Part shown: in pieces, positions 26,340 through 36,590 of the stretch
How positions within the stretch are numbered: the first letter of the stretch is position 1
How the letters are laid out: each line of letters begins with the position of its first letter
Source: Polaribacter sp. KT25b
Lineage (GTDB): Bacteria > Bacteroidota > Bacteroidia > Flavobacteriales > Flavobacteriaceae
DNA length: 64,000 nt
Direction of reading: 5' to 3'
NCBI RefSeq assembly: GCF_900105145.1
Contig: NZ_LT629752.1
Span: forward strand, 3,167,501 to 3,231,500
Notes under the pieces: model-generated
The model's input: only the letters and a program-made list of their open reading frames with translations
The model's database searches: none
What the model was told of the DNA's origin: nothing
Position numbers and translations under genes: made by a program

Positions 26340-27082
26340 AATTTATAATGTATTTCTAATGATGTTCCTATATTCTTTTCTGATTCAAAATCAATCTCTG
26401 CACCAATTAGCTGAGCTCTTTTTTTAATATTTATCAAACCAATTCCATCCTTTTTAACATCCGAAGAAAAACCAACTCCATTATCTTGAGCTATAATATT
26501 AAGAAAATCTTCTTTATAATCTAAGACTACTTTTAAGTTTGATGCTCTTGAATGCTTAATAGTATTTGAAAAAAATTCTTGTAAAATTCTAAAAATAATA
26601 ATGCTGTGTTTTTTATCAATATTCTTTTTATCACCTAAAACAATAATGCTCGAATCTATAAAATTTAAACGATTAAAACGGTCTATTTCTAATTGAATTG
26701 CGTCTTTTAATTCGATATTATTAATAGCTTCAGGATTAATTAATTTTGATAAAGCACGTACTTCTGTTAATCCTTTTGTAATAGTTTCTGAAACATCTTT
26801 AATATTTTCTTCTGTAGCGTTTTGCAGTTGAATTTTAGCTAAGGTTAAAAGTTGACCAATATTATCATGCAACTCCCAACTAATGTTTCTAAGTGTTTCT
26901 TCTCTAATTTCTATTTGAGTTTCTGTTATTTCTCTTTCAAACTTTTCTAACGCTTCCTTACGTTCTTCCACCAATGAATTTTTCTTTTTTTGAAAAACAG
27001 TAAACAAAACAATTAGAGCTATAACAATAAAAAGCACTAATAAAGTTGAAACTATTAAAACTATCCCTTCACTTTCTTGCAT
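26336..27082 (-). CDS. Histidine kinase, HisKA_3 type (NarX/DesK-like)
   Basis: A 248-residue sensor kinase with an N-terminal transmembrane helix (about 6-30) and a coiled coil (31-65). The dimerisation domain has phospho-acceptor His72 in WELHDNIGQLLTLAK, and the ATPase domain has N (ILQEFFSNTIKHS), G1 (DNGVGF) and G2 (GIGLINIKKRAQLI). The start at 27082 (MQESEGIV) overlaps the upstream gene by 22 bp; an in-frame ATG at 27106 would add eight residues and overlap more. It has no periplasmic sensor domain of its own, so the 7TM-like protein upstream may sense the signal. Confidence 0.9.
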   Translation of the reverse strand: MQESEGIVLIVSTLLVLFIVIALIVLFTVFQKKKNSLVEERKEALEKFEREITETQIEIREETLRNISWELHDNIGQLLTLAKIQLQNATEENIKDVSETITKGLTEVRALSKLINPEAINNIELKDAIQLEIDRFNRLNFIDSSIIVLGDKKNIDKKHSIIIFRILQEFFSNTIKHSRASNLKVVLDYKEDFLNIIAQDNGVGFSSDVKKDGIGLINIKKRAQLIGAEIDFESEKNIGTSLEIHYKL

Positions 27083-27693
27083 GAAATTAAACCATATATA
27101 AAACACAAATGAAATACAATAATAATAGAATAAAGTATAGGAAACATTATTCTAGAATTAAAATAACTAGAATATACCAAAGTAAAAAAAGGTATTGATG
27201 TTAAATAAAATAATAAAAACCCAACAGACACCCAAAAAGGCAACAATTTCTTGTAATTTAATATTCTATCAGAATTTAACAGTTCTCTAAAATAAAGAAT
27301 TACAAGTACAGTATTTACAATACCTTCTAATACCACAGTATAATTTTGTAATTTAATAAAATAAAAACTAAAAAGATAAATGATATTAAAAAATAACACT
27401 AAATAAAGTAGAATATTTTTTGAAATTTTCTCTTTTAACAAACTATGATAAATTAAGGCGACTAAATTAAATTCAAAAAAAGTAAATATATTCAGAATTT
27501 TAACCCCATTGTTAAAACATTCATACCAATTATCTTTAGGTGTATCTAAGGAAGATAATTTTTCAAAAATTACAATAAACAATAAATAAAGGATAAAATA
27601 TTTATAAAAACTATATTCTTTATATTTTGTATAATAAATTAAGGCAAAAATTAAAGAAGCATATTCAAAATAACTATAAAAATCTCCCAACAT
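27061..27693 (-). CDS. Multi-helix membrane protein, putative signal-input partner of the kinase
   Basis: A 210-residue integral membrane protein with about six or seven hydrophobic helices (near 10-27, 32-48, 62-80, 92-112, 118-137, 150-172, 182-203). There is no transporter or enzyme motif. It ends CKKVKG and is translated in overlap with the kinase. A short kinase with little input domain, next to a 7TM-like protein and a lipoprotein, suggests a sensor module, but the signal is unknown. Aromatic-rich loops (YYTKYKEYSFYKYF) precede the second helix. Confidence 0.7.
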   Translation of the reverse strand: MLGDFYSYFEYASLIFALIYYTKYKEYSFYKYFILYLLFIVIFEKLSSLDTPKDNWYECFNNGVKILNIFTFFEFNLVALIYHSLLKEKISKNILLYLVLFFNIIYLFSFYFIKLQNYTVVLEGIVNTVLVILYFRELLNSDRILNYKKLLPFWVSVGFLLFYLTSIPFFTLVYSSYFNSRIMFPILYSIIIVFHLCFIYGLISCKKVKG

Positions 27694-27698
27694 AGTTT

Positions 27699-28307
27699 CT
27701 AATTTGGGGGATTAACTTCTCCCCTATTTAAAGCAGAGCTACTATCACGAAGAGCTAGTTTTAAAGAAAACAAAGAAGCTCTATTAACATTTCTGGTAGT
27801 TTCATCTGCATATTTATCTAAAATACTCTTCATAGCTACTGGTTTAGATTTACCAGATTTTAAAGGCTCATAAGCTATATTTTTTTGATCACCAATATTT
27901 GTTGTTGGCGCTAAAATAAAACACATTCTATTTTGATATTCTTTAATTTTATAATCTGATGGATAAGCAGAAGTAAATATTCTAATTCCGGTTAGATCAA
28001 TATCTTTTTCTTTAGACAATCTTTCTATATAAGCTATATATTGTTTAATTTCTGATAAACTAAAAAATTGAGAAATTGTAGCTACACTATCTTTCCCTTT
28101 GGATTTTTTAGTAATATATTCATTTAAAACAATTCTTTGACCGTTGTCATATTCTTTAAACATACTTGCCATTTCTGTGTAAGAAATTGCTTGTACTGGT
28201 CTTTCACTATTTTGAATATGTTCTTCGTGTTTAAGTTCACTTTTACAAGAAAAAAATAAAATTGATAATACAAAAAAAGTTAAAAGCCTTATTAATTTAG
28301 TTTTCAT
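27699..28307 (-). CDS. Hypothetical lipoprotein, first gene of the kinase operon
   Basis: A 202-residue lipoprotein with signal TFFVLSILFFSC (Cys21). The body has a helical middle (IVLNEYITKKSKGKDSVATI, FSLSEIKQYIAYIERLSKEKDIDLTGIRIFTSAYP) and a segment RMCFILAPTTNIGDQKNIAYEPLKSGKSKPV. I do not recognise a family with certainty. It is 5 bp before the membrane protein gene and is likely the operon's first gene. Its upstream region holds the two GGGGTTTTTCCCC-like sites. Confidence 0.65.
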   Translation of the reverse strand: MKTKLIRLLTFFVLSILFFSCKSELKHEEHIQNSERPVQAISYTEMASMFKEYDNGQRIVLNEYITKKSKGKDSVATISQFFSLSEIKQYIAYIERLSKEKDIDLTGIRIFTSAYPSDYKIKEYQNRMCFILAPTTNIGDQKNIAYEPLKSGKSKPVAMKSILDKYADETTRNVNRASLFSLKLALRDSSSALNRGEVNPPN

Positions 28308-28360
28308 GATATTAGTAGTTTTTTATTAATAATTCACAAAATACAACATAAATAATTATA

Positions 28361-28368
28361 CAAAATTA
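28361..28368 (-). promoter_or_regulatory. Putative -7 element of the kinase operon
   Basis: TAATTTTG on the minus strand, about 54 nt before the lipoprotein ATG and 17-50 bp downstream of the palindromic sites. No TTTG at -33; activation by the palindrome-binding regulator would fit. Confidence 0.4.
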
Positions 28369-28384
28369 ATAAAACTAAAAAAAA

Positions 28385-28418
28385 GGGGTTTTTCCCCTAT
28401 AAATTAAGGGGTTTTTCC
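28385..28418 (-). promoter_or_regulatory. Tandem GGGGTTTTTCCCC sites upstream of the kinase operon
   Basis: GGGGTTTTTCCCC (28385-28397) is a perfect palindrome with 5-nt centre; GGGGTTTTTCC (28408-28418) is a second copy exactly 23 bp away, about two helical turns. A related half site (AGGGGAAATT) lies at 28491-28500. The sites sit just upstream of the -7 element, a position suited to an activator such as the operon's own LuxR-type regulator. That assignment is inferred. Confidence 0.5.
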
Positions 28419-28566
28419 TAAGTGAAATACTCATTTATTTTTCCGATTTTTGAAGTGTTCTTTAATAAGAATATAATTATTTAATTCGTTAGGGGAAATT
28501 GCTAAAAAAAACACCTTTTTAAAGGTGTTTTTTTTATGTCTTAAATTAAAGTTTTAGACAAAAAAA

Positions 28567-28593
28567 ATCTCAAAACAGAAAACTATTTTGAGA
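28567..28593 (-). terminator. Terminator of atpD-atpC
   Basis: A 9-bp stem ATCTCAAAA / TTTTGAGAT, with an A run on the left that becomes a T run on the minus strand, 30 nt after the atpC stop. Confidence 0.7.
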
Positions 28594-28622
28594 TTTTAAT
28601 TATTAAGAAATGCTACTCTTTA

Positions 28623-28916
28623 TTAATCAGCTAAAATAATGGCTTTATTATCCTTTAACTCTAAAGTTCCTGATTTAATAGCAAGTGTTAAAATCTTATC
28701 ATCATCTATATGAGGCTCAATTAAACCACTAATAATATCAATTTCTAAATGCTGTTGTGTATGCATGTGAATCTTAACTCTACCTTCTTTTAAAACTGAA
28801 ACTACTGGTGCGTGATTATTCAACATTTGAAACTCACCATCAATACCAGGTACAGAAAAAGAATCAATTTTTGAAGAAAATAAAATAGCTTCTGGTGTTA
28901 CAATTTCTAAAAACAT
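28623..28916 (-). CDS. atpC: ATP synthase F1 epsilon subunit (short form)
   Basis: A 97-residue subunit that starts MFLEIVTPEAILFSSKIDSFSVPGIDGEFQML, the conserved N-terminal beta-sandwich that seats on the gamma stalk. The usual C-terminal helical hairpin (about 40 more residues in E. coli) is absent, so the protein probably cannot act as an inhibitory hairpin; this short form is usual in Bacteroidetes. It is in the atpD operon, separated by a 13-bp hairpin. Other ATP synthase genes are not in the window. Confidence 0.95.
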   Translation of the reverse strand: MFLEIVTPEAILFSSKIDSFSVPGIDGEFQMLNNHAPVVSVLKEGRVKIHMHTQQHLEIDIISGLIEPHIDDDKILTLAIKSGTLELKDNKAIILAD

Positions 28917-28930
28917 ATTTATATAGTTTT

Positions 28931-28970
28931 TAGTTGATAGTTGTTAGTCTAAACCAGCAACTATCAACTA
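28931..28970. repeat. 13-bp perfect inverted repeat between atpD and atpC
   Basis: TAGTTGATAGTTG (28931-28943) and CAACTATCAACTA (28958-28970) are exact reverse complements around a 14-nt loop. On the transcribed strand it is not followed by a T run, so it is not a terminator. It may stabilise mRNA or be a mobile REP-type remnant. Confidence 0.75.
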
Positions 28971-28972
28971 TT

Positions 28973-30529
<1,557 letters not shown>

Positions 30530-30560
30530 TCATGCAATATTCACTTTAATTTCAAAGGTG

Positions 30561-30568
30561 CAAAGGTA
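30561..30568 (-). promoter_or_regulatory. Putative atpD -7 promoter element
   Basis: TACCTTTG on the minus strand matches TAnnTTTG. The transcript would have an unusually long leader of about 75 nt, in which GTGAATAT and ATATTTCAC can pair. Confidence 0.5.
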
Positions 30569-30619
30569 CTTTTTTTTTTAATTAAAAAGAATTTTTAATT
30601 AAAAAAAAGCAATAAAAAA

Positions 30620-30643
30620 ACTCTGCTCAAAAAAGAGCAGAGT
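30620..30643 (-). terminator. Terminator of ompA
   Basis: A perfect 9-bp stem ACTCTGCTC / GAGCAGAGT with a loop of six A, flanked by A and T runs, 29 nt after the ompA stop on the minus strand. Confidence 0.85.
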
Positions 30644-30671
30644 TTTTATTTATTCTAATATATAAGAAAGA

Positions 30672-32030
30672 CTACTCAGTTAACTTAACATCAACTCTTC
30701 TGTTATCTTTTCTACCTGCGCTAGTATTATTATTTGCAATAGGATTCTTTTCTCCAAATCCTAAAGTTTCTAATCTATTAGCATCAAAACCTTTTTTAAC
30801 TAAATAAGCTTTAGCAGATACAGCTCTTCTTTCAGACAAGTATTGATTATAACCTGCATCACCTATACTATCAGTGTAACCTTCAATAACAAAAATCACA
30901 TCTTTAATAGGGCTAATTAAATCAAATATTTTATCTAATTTCTCAGCTGTTTTCTTGTTTACTTCTGCTCTATCAAAAGCAAATTCAAGACCTTTACTGT
31001 ACTCAGCTAAAGTTGCAATTTGAGCTTCTGTCATAGCTGCTTCAGGGCATCCATTATTAGACGCTGGTCCTGCTTCATCTTTACAGTTATCATCTTTATC
31101 TAAAACACCATCACCATCTGTATCTGGCCAAGGGCATCCATTATTAGCTGCAGGACCTGCAACATTAGCACATTTATCATCTTTATCAGCAACTCCATCT
31201 CCATCAGAATCAGGACAACCTTTATTTGCTTTAGTTCCTTTAGCATTAGGACACTTATCATCTTTATCTGCAACACCATCTCCATCAGAATCTGGACAAC
31301 CATTCATAGCTGCTAAACCTGCTACATTAGGACAAGCGTCATCAGAATCTTTTATTCCATCTCCGTCAGCATCAGGACAACCATTAAACTCTTTTAATCC
31401 TACTACTTCTGGACAAGCATCTTCTTTATCATATACACCATCTCCATCAGTATCTGTACCTCCAAATTTAACTACTAAACCTAAAGAAGACTGGTAGTGA
31501 GCTTTTACATTATCAGCAAAACCTACAATCGATCCATGTTGAAAACTCAAACCTAAGTTATCATTAAACCAAGTATTAAAACCAACTCCTACATTAAGCA
31601 TACCTTCTCCATTTGAATCATAAGAAACATAAGATCCTCCTAAATAAACGTAAGGATCAAACCATTGAGAAGTATCACCTATCAAGTTGTTTACATCGTA
31701 TTTCACGTTTGCACCAAGTGAGTAATATAGAGCATCTACATCATCTTCAGCTTCATACCAAGTTATCTTGTTTAAAGACCCTGCTAATTGTAAAGAAAAA
31801 CCTTTGTCTAAGTATTTTTCTGCAGTAATTCTAGAAATAGACGGTAAAAAATTCCAGTCTTTATTACCTAATAAATCATCTACTTGATCCCCAAAATCAC
31901 TTCCGTTGTAAAAATCTACAACATTTACACCAAAACCAACAGCCCAAGGGTTGTTTGCATCTTGTGCGTTTACGTTGCTAAATGCTACTAACGTAAACAA
32001 AGCCATCACAGCCATTTTTAATTGTTTCAT
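30672..32030 (-). CDS. OmpA-family protein with thrombospondin type 3 repeats
   Basis: A 452-residue outer-membrane protein. The start at 32030 ([12 protein letters not shown]) gives a signal peptide cut after NVNAQ; two more codons upstream are possible. An 8-stranded barrel fills residues 25-190. Five thrombospondin-3 repeats (DxDGDGVxDxxDxCP units) follow at about 192-330, rich in Asp for calcium. The C-terminal OmpA domain (about 345-452) has [17 protein letters not shown] and [26 protein letters not shown], which bind peptidoglycan. It probably anchors the outer membrane to the wall. Confidence 0.95.
   Translation of the reverse strand: MKQLKMAVMALFTLVAFSNVNAQDANNPWAVGFGVNVVDFYNGSDFGDQVDDLLGNKDWNFLPSISRITAEKYLDKGFSLQLAGSLNKITWYEAEDDVDALYYSLGANVKYDVNNLIGDTSQWFDPYVYLGGSYVSYDSNGEGMLNVGVGFNTWFNDNLGLSFQHGSIVGFADNVKAHYQSSLGLVVKFGGTDTDGDGVYDKEDACPEVVGLKEFNGCPDADGDGIKDSDDACPNVAGLAAMNGCPDSDGDGVADKDDKCPNAKGTKANKGCPDSDGDGVADKDDKCANVAGPAANNGCPWPDTDGDGVLDKDDNCKDEAGPASNNGCPEAAMTEAQIATLAEYSKGLEFAFDRAEVNKKTAEKLDKIFDLISPIKDVIFVIEGYTDSIGDAGYNQYLSERRAVSAKAYLVKKGFDANRLETLGFGEKNPIANNNTSAGRKDNRRVDVKLTE
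31041..31457 (-). repeat. Thrombospondin-3 repeat array inside ompA
   Basis: Five repeats of 24-29 codons with very similar DNA; the third and fourth share the encoded run [16 protein letters not shown]. Repeats of this kind can expand or contract by recombination. Confidence 0.8.
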
Positions 32031-32071
32031 TATCAAAATTTTTTAAATTAAAAGTTCGTTATTATAATAAG

Positions 32072-32102
32072 CAAAAGTAAGTTCTTAAAAGTTATTAACA
32101 AA
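32072..32102 (-). promoter_or_regulatory. ompA promoter (TTTG-N19-TACTTTTG)
   Basis: On the minus strand TTTG (32102-32099) and TACTTTTG (32079-32072) are 19 nt apart, a near-perfect housekeeping promoter 41 nt before the start. The -33 TTTG is itself the end of an overlapping TATCTTTG (32106-32099). Confidence 0.65.
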
Positions 32103-32148
32103 GATAAAGTTACAAAATATTATTAAATAAACGATTTTTTTTTAAATT

Positions 32149-33342
32149 CTAAATAATTTCCAATGCTTTACCTACTTTAGTAAAAGCATCAATTGCTTTA
32201 TCCAAATGTACTTTTTCATGCGCTGCAGAAAGTTGAACTCTAATTCTTGCTTTCTCTTTAGGAACTACTGGAAAAAAGAAACCTATAACATAAATTCCTT
32301 CAGTTAGTAGTAAATTTGCCATTTCTTGAGATAGTTTTGCATCATATAACATTACAGGAACAATTGCTGCATCTGCACCTACTAAATCAAAACCTGCTTT
32401 TTCCATTTCTGTTCTAAAGTAATTGGTATTCCATTCTAATTTATCACGTAATGTTGTATCATCAAAAATTAAATCGAATACTTTTAAAATTGCGCCAACA
32501 ATTGCTGGTGCTAAAGAGTTAGAAAACAAATAAGGTCTAGAACGTTGACGTAAAATTTCAATAATTTCTTTTTTACCAGTTGTATAACCTCCCATTGCTC
32601 CTCCTAAAGCTTTCCCTAGAGTTCCCGTAATAATATCTACTCTATCCATTACATTTTTTAACTCAACAGTTCCTCTTCCTGTTTTGCCAATAAAACCTGT
32701 TGCATGGCATTCATCAACCATAACTAAAGCATCATATTTATCTGCCAAATCACATATTTCATCTAATTTAGCAACAATTCCATCCATAGAAAAAACACCA
32801 TCTGTTACAATAATTTTGAATCTATGATTTTGTTTATTCGCTTCAATTAGTTGTTCTTCTAAAGAAGCCATGTCATTATTATTATATCTATAACGCGCTG
32901 CTTTGCACAAACGAACACCGTCAATAATAGAAGCATGATTTAAACCATCAGAAATTATTGCATCTTCTTTTGTTAAAAGTGGTTCAAAAACACCTCCGTT
33001 TGCATCAAATGCTGCTGCATATAAAATAGTATCTTCTGTAGTGTAAAATTCTGCGATTTTTGCCTCTAATTGTTTATGAATATCTTGAGTTCCGCAAATA
33101 AAACGTACTGAAGACATCCCAAAACCATGCGTATCCATAGTATCTTTTGCTGCCTGAATTACCTCTGGATGATTTGATAATCCTAAATAATTATTTGCGC
33201 AAAAATTTATTACTTCTTCGCCTGTAGAAATTTTTATAACTGCATCTTGTGAAGACGTAATAATTCTTTCAGACTTATACAAACCTGCTTCTTTAATTTC
33301 TTGAATCTCTTTTTTTAAAGTATCTTTAATTTTTCCGTACAT
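32149..33342 (-). CDS. kbl: Glycine C-acetyltransferase (2-amino-3-ketobutyrate CoA ligase)
   Basis: A PLP-dependent enzyme of the threonine degradation pathway; splits 2-amino-3-ketobutyrate with CoA into glycine and acetyl-CoA. The 397 residues show the PLP lysine in [15 protein letters not shown] (Lys244), the [13 protein letters not shown] aspartate-histidine motif and the [12 protein letters not shown] loop. The threonine dehydrogenase partner is not adjacent. A promoter element TAACTTTG is at 33364-33371. Confidence 0.95.
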   Translation of the reverse strand: MYGKIKDTLKKEIQEIKEAGLYKSERIITSSQDAVIKISTGEEVINFCANNYLGLSNHPEVIQAAKDTMDTHGFGMSSVRFICGTQDIHKQLEAKIAEFYTTEDTILYAAAFDANGGVFEPLLTKEDAIISDGLNHASIIDGVRLCKAARYRYNNNDMASLEEQLIEANKQNHRFKIIVTDGVFSMDGIVAKLDEICDLADKYDALVMVDECHATGFIGKTGRGTVELKNVMDRVDIITGTLGKALGGAMGGYTTGKKEIIEILRQRSRPYLFSNSLAPAIVGAILKVFDLIFDDTTLRDKLEWNTNYFRTEMEKAGFDLVGADAAIVPVMLYDAKLSQEMANLLLTEGIYVIGFFFPVVPKEKARIRVQLSAAHEKVHLDKAIDAFTKVGKALEII

Positions 33343-33363
33343 TTTTTATCGATTTAAAAAACA

Positions 33364-33371
33364 CAAAGTTA
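33364..33371 (-). promoter_or_regulatory. Putative kbl -7 promoter element
   Basis: TAACTTTG on the minus strand, 22 nt before the kbl ATG, matches TAnnTTTG. Confidence 0.5.
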
Positions 33372-33390
33372 CAAAGTTTATTTTCTTTGA

Positions 33391-36300
33391 TTATATTTCA
33401 ATAATATCAATTTTATCATTTATGTAGATAAGTAGTTTTTTACCAACTTTAAAATTCATCGATTTTAAAACTCTTTCATACTTTAAAACTTGTTGGTGAT
33501 GCTCTTTTGATTGATTTCCAGTTTTATAATCAATAATAACAACTTCATTCTTATCTGTAAAAATTAATCTATCAGGAATCATAATTTGATTATCAAAATC
33601 CACAATTTCTCTTTCATTATATATAATGACTGCTTCTGAGAAATAGTTTATCAATTCTGGATGATTTACCACAGCATTAATTTTACTGATCATTTCTTTT
33701 GATTGATTTTCATCAATAAAACCTTGTTGCTGGTACTGTTCAACAACCTTATCTACATCCTTTTTTGTGATGATTTTCGAGAGCATTTCATGAAACAAAT
33801 TTCCAAAATTAATAGCTTCTCCTTGTGTTGTATTCCATAATTTTGATGCACTTGTCAACAAAACTACATTATGTTCTTGCCATGGAGTTGAAATAAATTT
33901 TTCGTGAATTTCTGCCAAAGAACTTTCTTCTTCTTTTTTACTAACTCGATTTTCATCACCAAAAGTATATTCTAAAAGTTCATCATTCCAAAGATTATTT
34001 TGCATCAAATAATTGATAAAAACGCCAGAATAAAAATCCGTATTTTCTTCTCCTTTGGATGAAATTTTCTTTTCTGTAATTACATACAATTGCTCTACAG
34101 CTCTCGTTAAAACAACATATAACAAGTTAAAATTATCTAATTCTAACTCTTCTCTTTGTTGATTATAAATCTCTAAACCTGTATTATTTACATAACTCAA
34201 ACTTTTATTATAATCCACTAACAACTCTGAGAAATTATCATAATTTTCTGGCAATTCATCTAACCAAACTTTCGGATTTATTTGTCTATAAATATCAACA
34301 TCACAAGGAAAAATTACTACAGGAAATTCTAATCCTTTAGATTTATGAATTGTCATAATCTGAACCGCATTTTTACTTTCTGGAGCAACAATACTTAACT
34401 TGTCTTTTTTGATTTCCCAAAACTCTAAAAACTCAGCAACATCCGTAGATTTTCGCTGTTGCTCTAACACAACATCTAAGAAAAACTGCACATACGCATC
34501 AGAAGAATTTACGAGATTGAAACCTCTAATAATATCTTCAATTTTCTCGTAAAATGGTAACTGATGAAAAGTAGCAATTTCAAATGAAATTCCGTAACTT
34601 TTTATAGACTCAAAAATGGTTTGATTATCCGCTTTTGCAAACTCTTTTAAAAAGATATGTTTTGGACTTCCAATTTGTAAATGTTGATGCAAAAAATACA
34701 GCATTTCAAATCGGGTTTCTTCATCATTAGGATTTTCTAGAACCTTTAAAACATCAATAATAAAATTGACTTTTGCGCTATTTTGCAGCAATAACGTTTC
34801 TGATGAAATAATATCAATTCCGTTTTCTGATAAGTAATTTGCAACAGCAACTCCGTCTTTTTTTGTACGTGTTAAAATGCAAATTTCATTCAAAGAAAAA
34901 TCATTTTTTAAATGCTTAATTTTCTCTAAAACTTTCTTCGGATATCTTAGTTTTTTCTCTTCTTTATCTTTTTCATCCTCTAAAAAAGTAAGTGAAACAA
35001 ATCCGCCTTTTTTAGCATTTTCAATTTGCTTATTTCCTTCAATAAATAAGTTTTTATACGATTCATTTTGAAGAAAATTTGCCGTGTGTTGAAAAAAGGA
35101 ATTATTAAAATTAATGACCTCTGAATAACTTCTAAAATTAGTTTCTAAACTTCTGATTTCCTTACCAATATGAAAAGGATTTTCAACATCAGAACCTAGC
35201 TCAATAAACTGCTCTGCTTTTCCTCCTCTCCATCTGTAAATTGCTTGTTTTCCATCGCCAACCAACAATAAATTACTACTTTCTTGCGCCAAAGCATTAT
35301 CAATTAAAGGAATTAAATTTTGCCATTGCAACACAGAAGTATCCTGCATTTCATCAATAAAATAATGCTGAAAACGTTGCCCAATTTTTTCATAAATAAA
35401 AGGCGCAGGTTGCTCTTTAATATTATCAGAAATTAGCTGATTAAATTCTGAATTTAATCGAATATTATTATCTTCTTTAATCTGTTCTAATTCTTGATTG
35501 ATGTTATTTAAAACCGCTAAAGGAATGATGTTTTTTAGCGCTAATTTATTCATCAAAAACTGACTATAAATTTCTTTTGATTTTTGATAAAAACTAACAA
35601 TTTCTGGAACTATATTTTCTATAATCGCTGCAATGTCATCCTTTGTTGATTTTGCATAATATTGATGATTATCAATTGCTCTTTCTATTGTTTCACTTCG
35701 TTTTAAAAAATCAATATTTACAGATTTTACACTTAAATCAGTAAAGAATTTAGGAATTGTAGCTCGCATAAAATCCTTATGCACTAAATCATTATTTTCT
35801 ATCAACTCTAAACAATCTTCACCAACTTTTTTTATCGCTTCTTTTAATTCTTTTTGATGTGTAAATAGTTTCGATTTCAAACTAGTAAAATCTTCTAAAT
35901 TCTTAACAGAAAGCGCTCTAAAATGCTTGATATCATCTTCATTCAAAAGTACTTTTGCAAACTCATTTAAGTCTCTTGAGATATCCCAAGATTTATCATC
36001 ATCTGTTTTATCCAAAGAATAATCTATTAAAAGTTTGGTAAGTTTTCTATCAGTTCCAATTTTTGAAATCAATATATCTACAGCTTCATTTAACAAAGAA
36101 ACTGCATCCATTTCTACTTCAAAATTAAGTGGTAAACCTAAATCATATGCAAAACTTTTAATAATTTTATGTGTAAAACTATCAATAGTAGTAATAGAAA
36201 AAGCTGAATAATTTTGTAAAATTACTTCTAAAATCTTTTTACTTCGGATTTGAATTGTAGGTTTATCAACTGCAATTTCATTGATAATAATCTTGAATAA

Positions 36301-36519
36301 ATCATTCTCTTTTCCATCAGCAAAATCTTCTAAATTAGACAGCACTCGCTCTTTCATTTCACCAGCAGCTTTGTTGGTAAATGTAATTGCTAATACTTTC
36401 TGAAATTTAAAAATATCTTCAGAATCTAGTAAAACTTTTAAGTATTCTTTTACGAGTGTAAATGTTTTTCCGCTTCCAGCAGAAGCGTTATAAACATGAA
36501 AAGTTGATAATTCTTGCAC
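33391..36519 (-). CDS. AddA/RecB-like UvrD-family helicase-nuclease
   Basis: A 1042-residue DNA repair protein. The helicase core has Walker A NASAGSGKTFTL (11-22), motif II YFIDEMQDTS, motif III LLVGDGKQAIYRWRGG, motif IV RSLETNFRSY, motif V MTIHKSKGLEFPVVIFPCD and motif VI LYVVLTRAVEQLYVI. A C-terminal RecB-type nuclease (about 930-1040) has PDRLIF and VIIDYKTG with the D-D-K set. It starts at a GTG, because the next upstream in-frame codons include a stop. Its AddB-type partner is not in the window. It probably processes double-strand breaks for recombination. Confidence 0.93.
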   Translation of the reverse strand: MQELSTFHVYNASAGSGKTFTLVKEYLKVLLDSEDIFKFQKVLAITFTNKAAGEMKERVLSNLEDFADGKENDLFKIIINEIAVDKPTIQIRSKKILEVILQNYSAFSITTIDSFTHKIIKSFAYDLGLPLNFEVEMDAVSLLNEAVDILISKIGTDRKLTKLLIDYSLDKTDDDKSWDISRDLNEFAKVLLNEDDIKHFRALSVKNLEDFTSLKSKLFTHQKELKEAIKKVGEDCLELIENNDLVHKDFMRATIPKFFTDLSVKSVNIDFLKRSETIERAIDNHQYYAKSTKDDIAAIIENIVPEIVSFYQKSKEIYSQFLMNKLALKNIIPLAVLNNINQELEQIKEDNNIRLNSEFNQLISDNIKEQPAPFIYEKIGQRFQHYFIDEMQDTSVLQWQNLIPLIDNALAQESSNLLLVGDGKQAIYRWRGGKAEQFIELGSDVENPFHIGKEIRSLETNFRSYSEVINFNNSFFQHTANFLQNESYKNLFIEGNKQIENAKKGGFVSLTFLEDEKDKEEKKLRYPKKVLEKIKHLKNDFSLNEICILTRTKKDGVAVANYLSENGIDIISSETLLLQNSAKVNFIIDVLKVLENPNDEETRFEMLYFLHQHLQIGSPKHIFLKEFAKADNQTIFESIKSYGISFEIATFHQLPFYEKIEDIIRGFNLVNSSDAYVQFFLDVVLEQQRKSTDVAEFLEFWEIKKDKLSIVAPESKNAVQIMTIHKSKGLEFPVVIFPCDVDIYRQINPKVWLDELPENYDNFSELLVDYNKSLSYVNNTGLEIYNQQREELELDNFNLLYVVLTRAVEQLYVITEKKISSKGEENTDFYSGVFINYLMQNNLWNDELLEYTFGDENRVSKKEEESSLAEIHEKFISTPWQEHNVVLLTSASKLWNTTQGEAINFGNLFHEMLSKIITKKDVDKVVEQYQQQGFIDENQSKEMISKINAVVNHPELINYFSEAVIIYNEREIVDFDNQIMIPDRLIFTDKNEVVIIDYKTGNQSKEHHQQVLKYERVLKSMNFKVGKKLLIYINDKIDIIEI

Positions 36520-36590
36520 AATTTATTTTATTGCAAAATACAAAAATTAAGCGTTTAAATTTGACTTAATTATTCGTTTTATTTTTACAA

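Larger units (their letters stand above)
28308..28622. other. Intergenic region between the kinase operon and atpC
   Basis: It holds the kinase-operon promoter and the tandem palindromes (28385-28418). It also contains two hairpins: CACCTTTTTAAAGGTG (28512-28527) followed by eight T, and ATCTCAAAA/TTTTGAGAT (28567-28575 and 28585-28593) flanked by A and T, terminating atpC on the minus strand. No gene is seen. Confidence 0.7.

Noticed and set aside
31100..31303. Open frame within the thrombospondin repeats of ompA
   Set aside because: It is an alternative frame of repeat DNA with a low-complexity protein.
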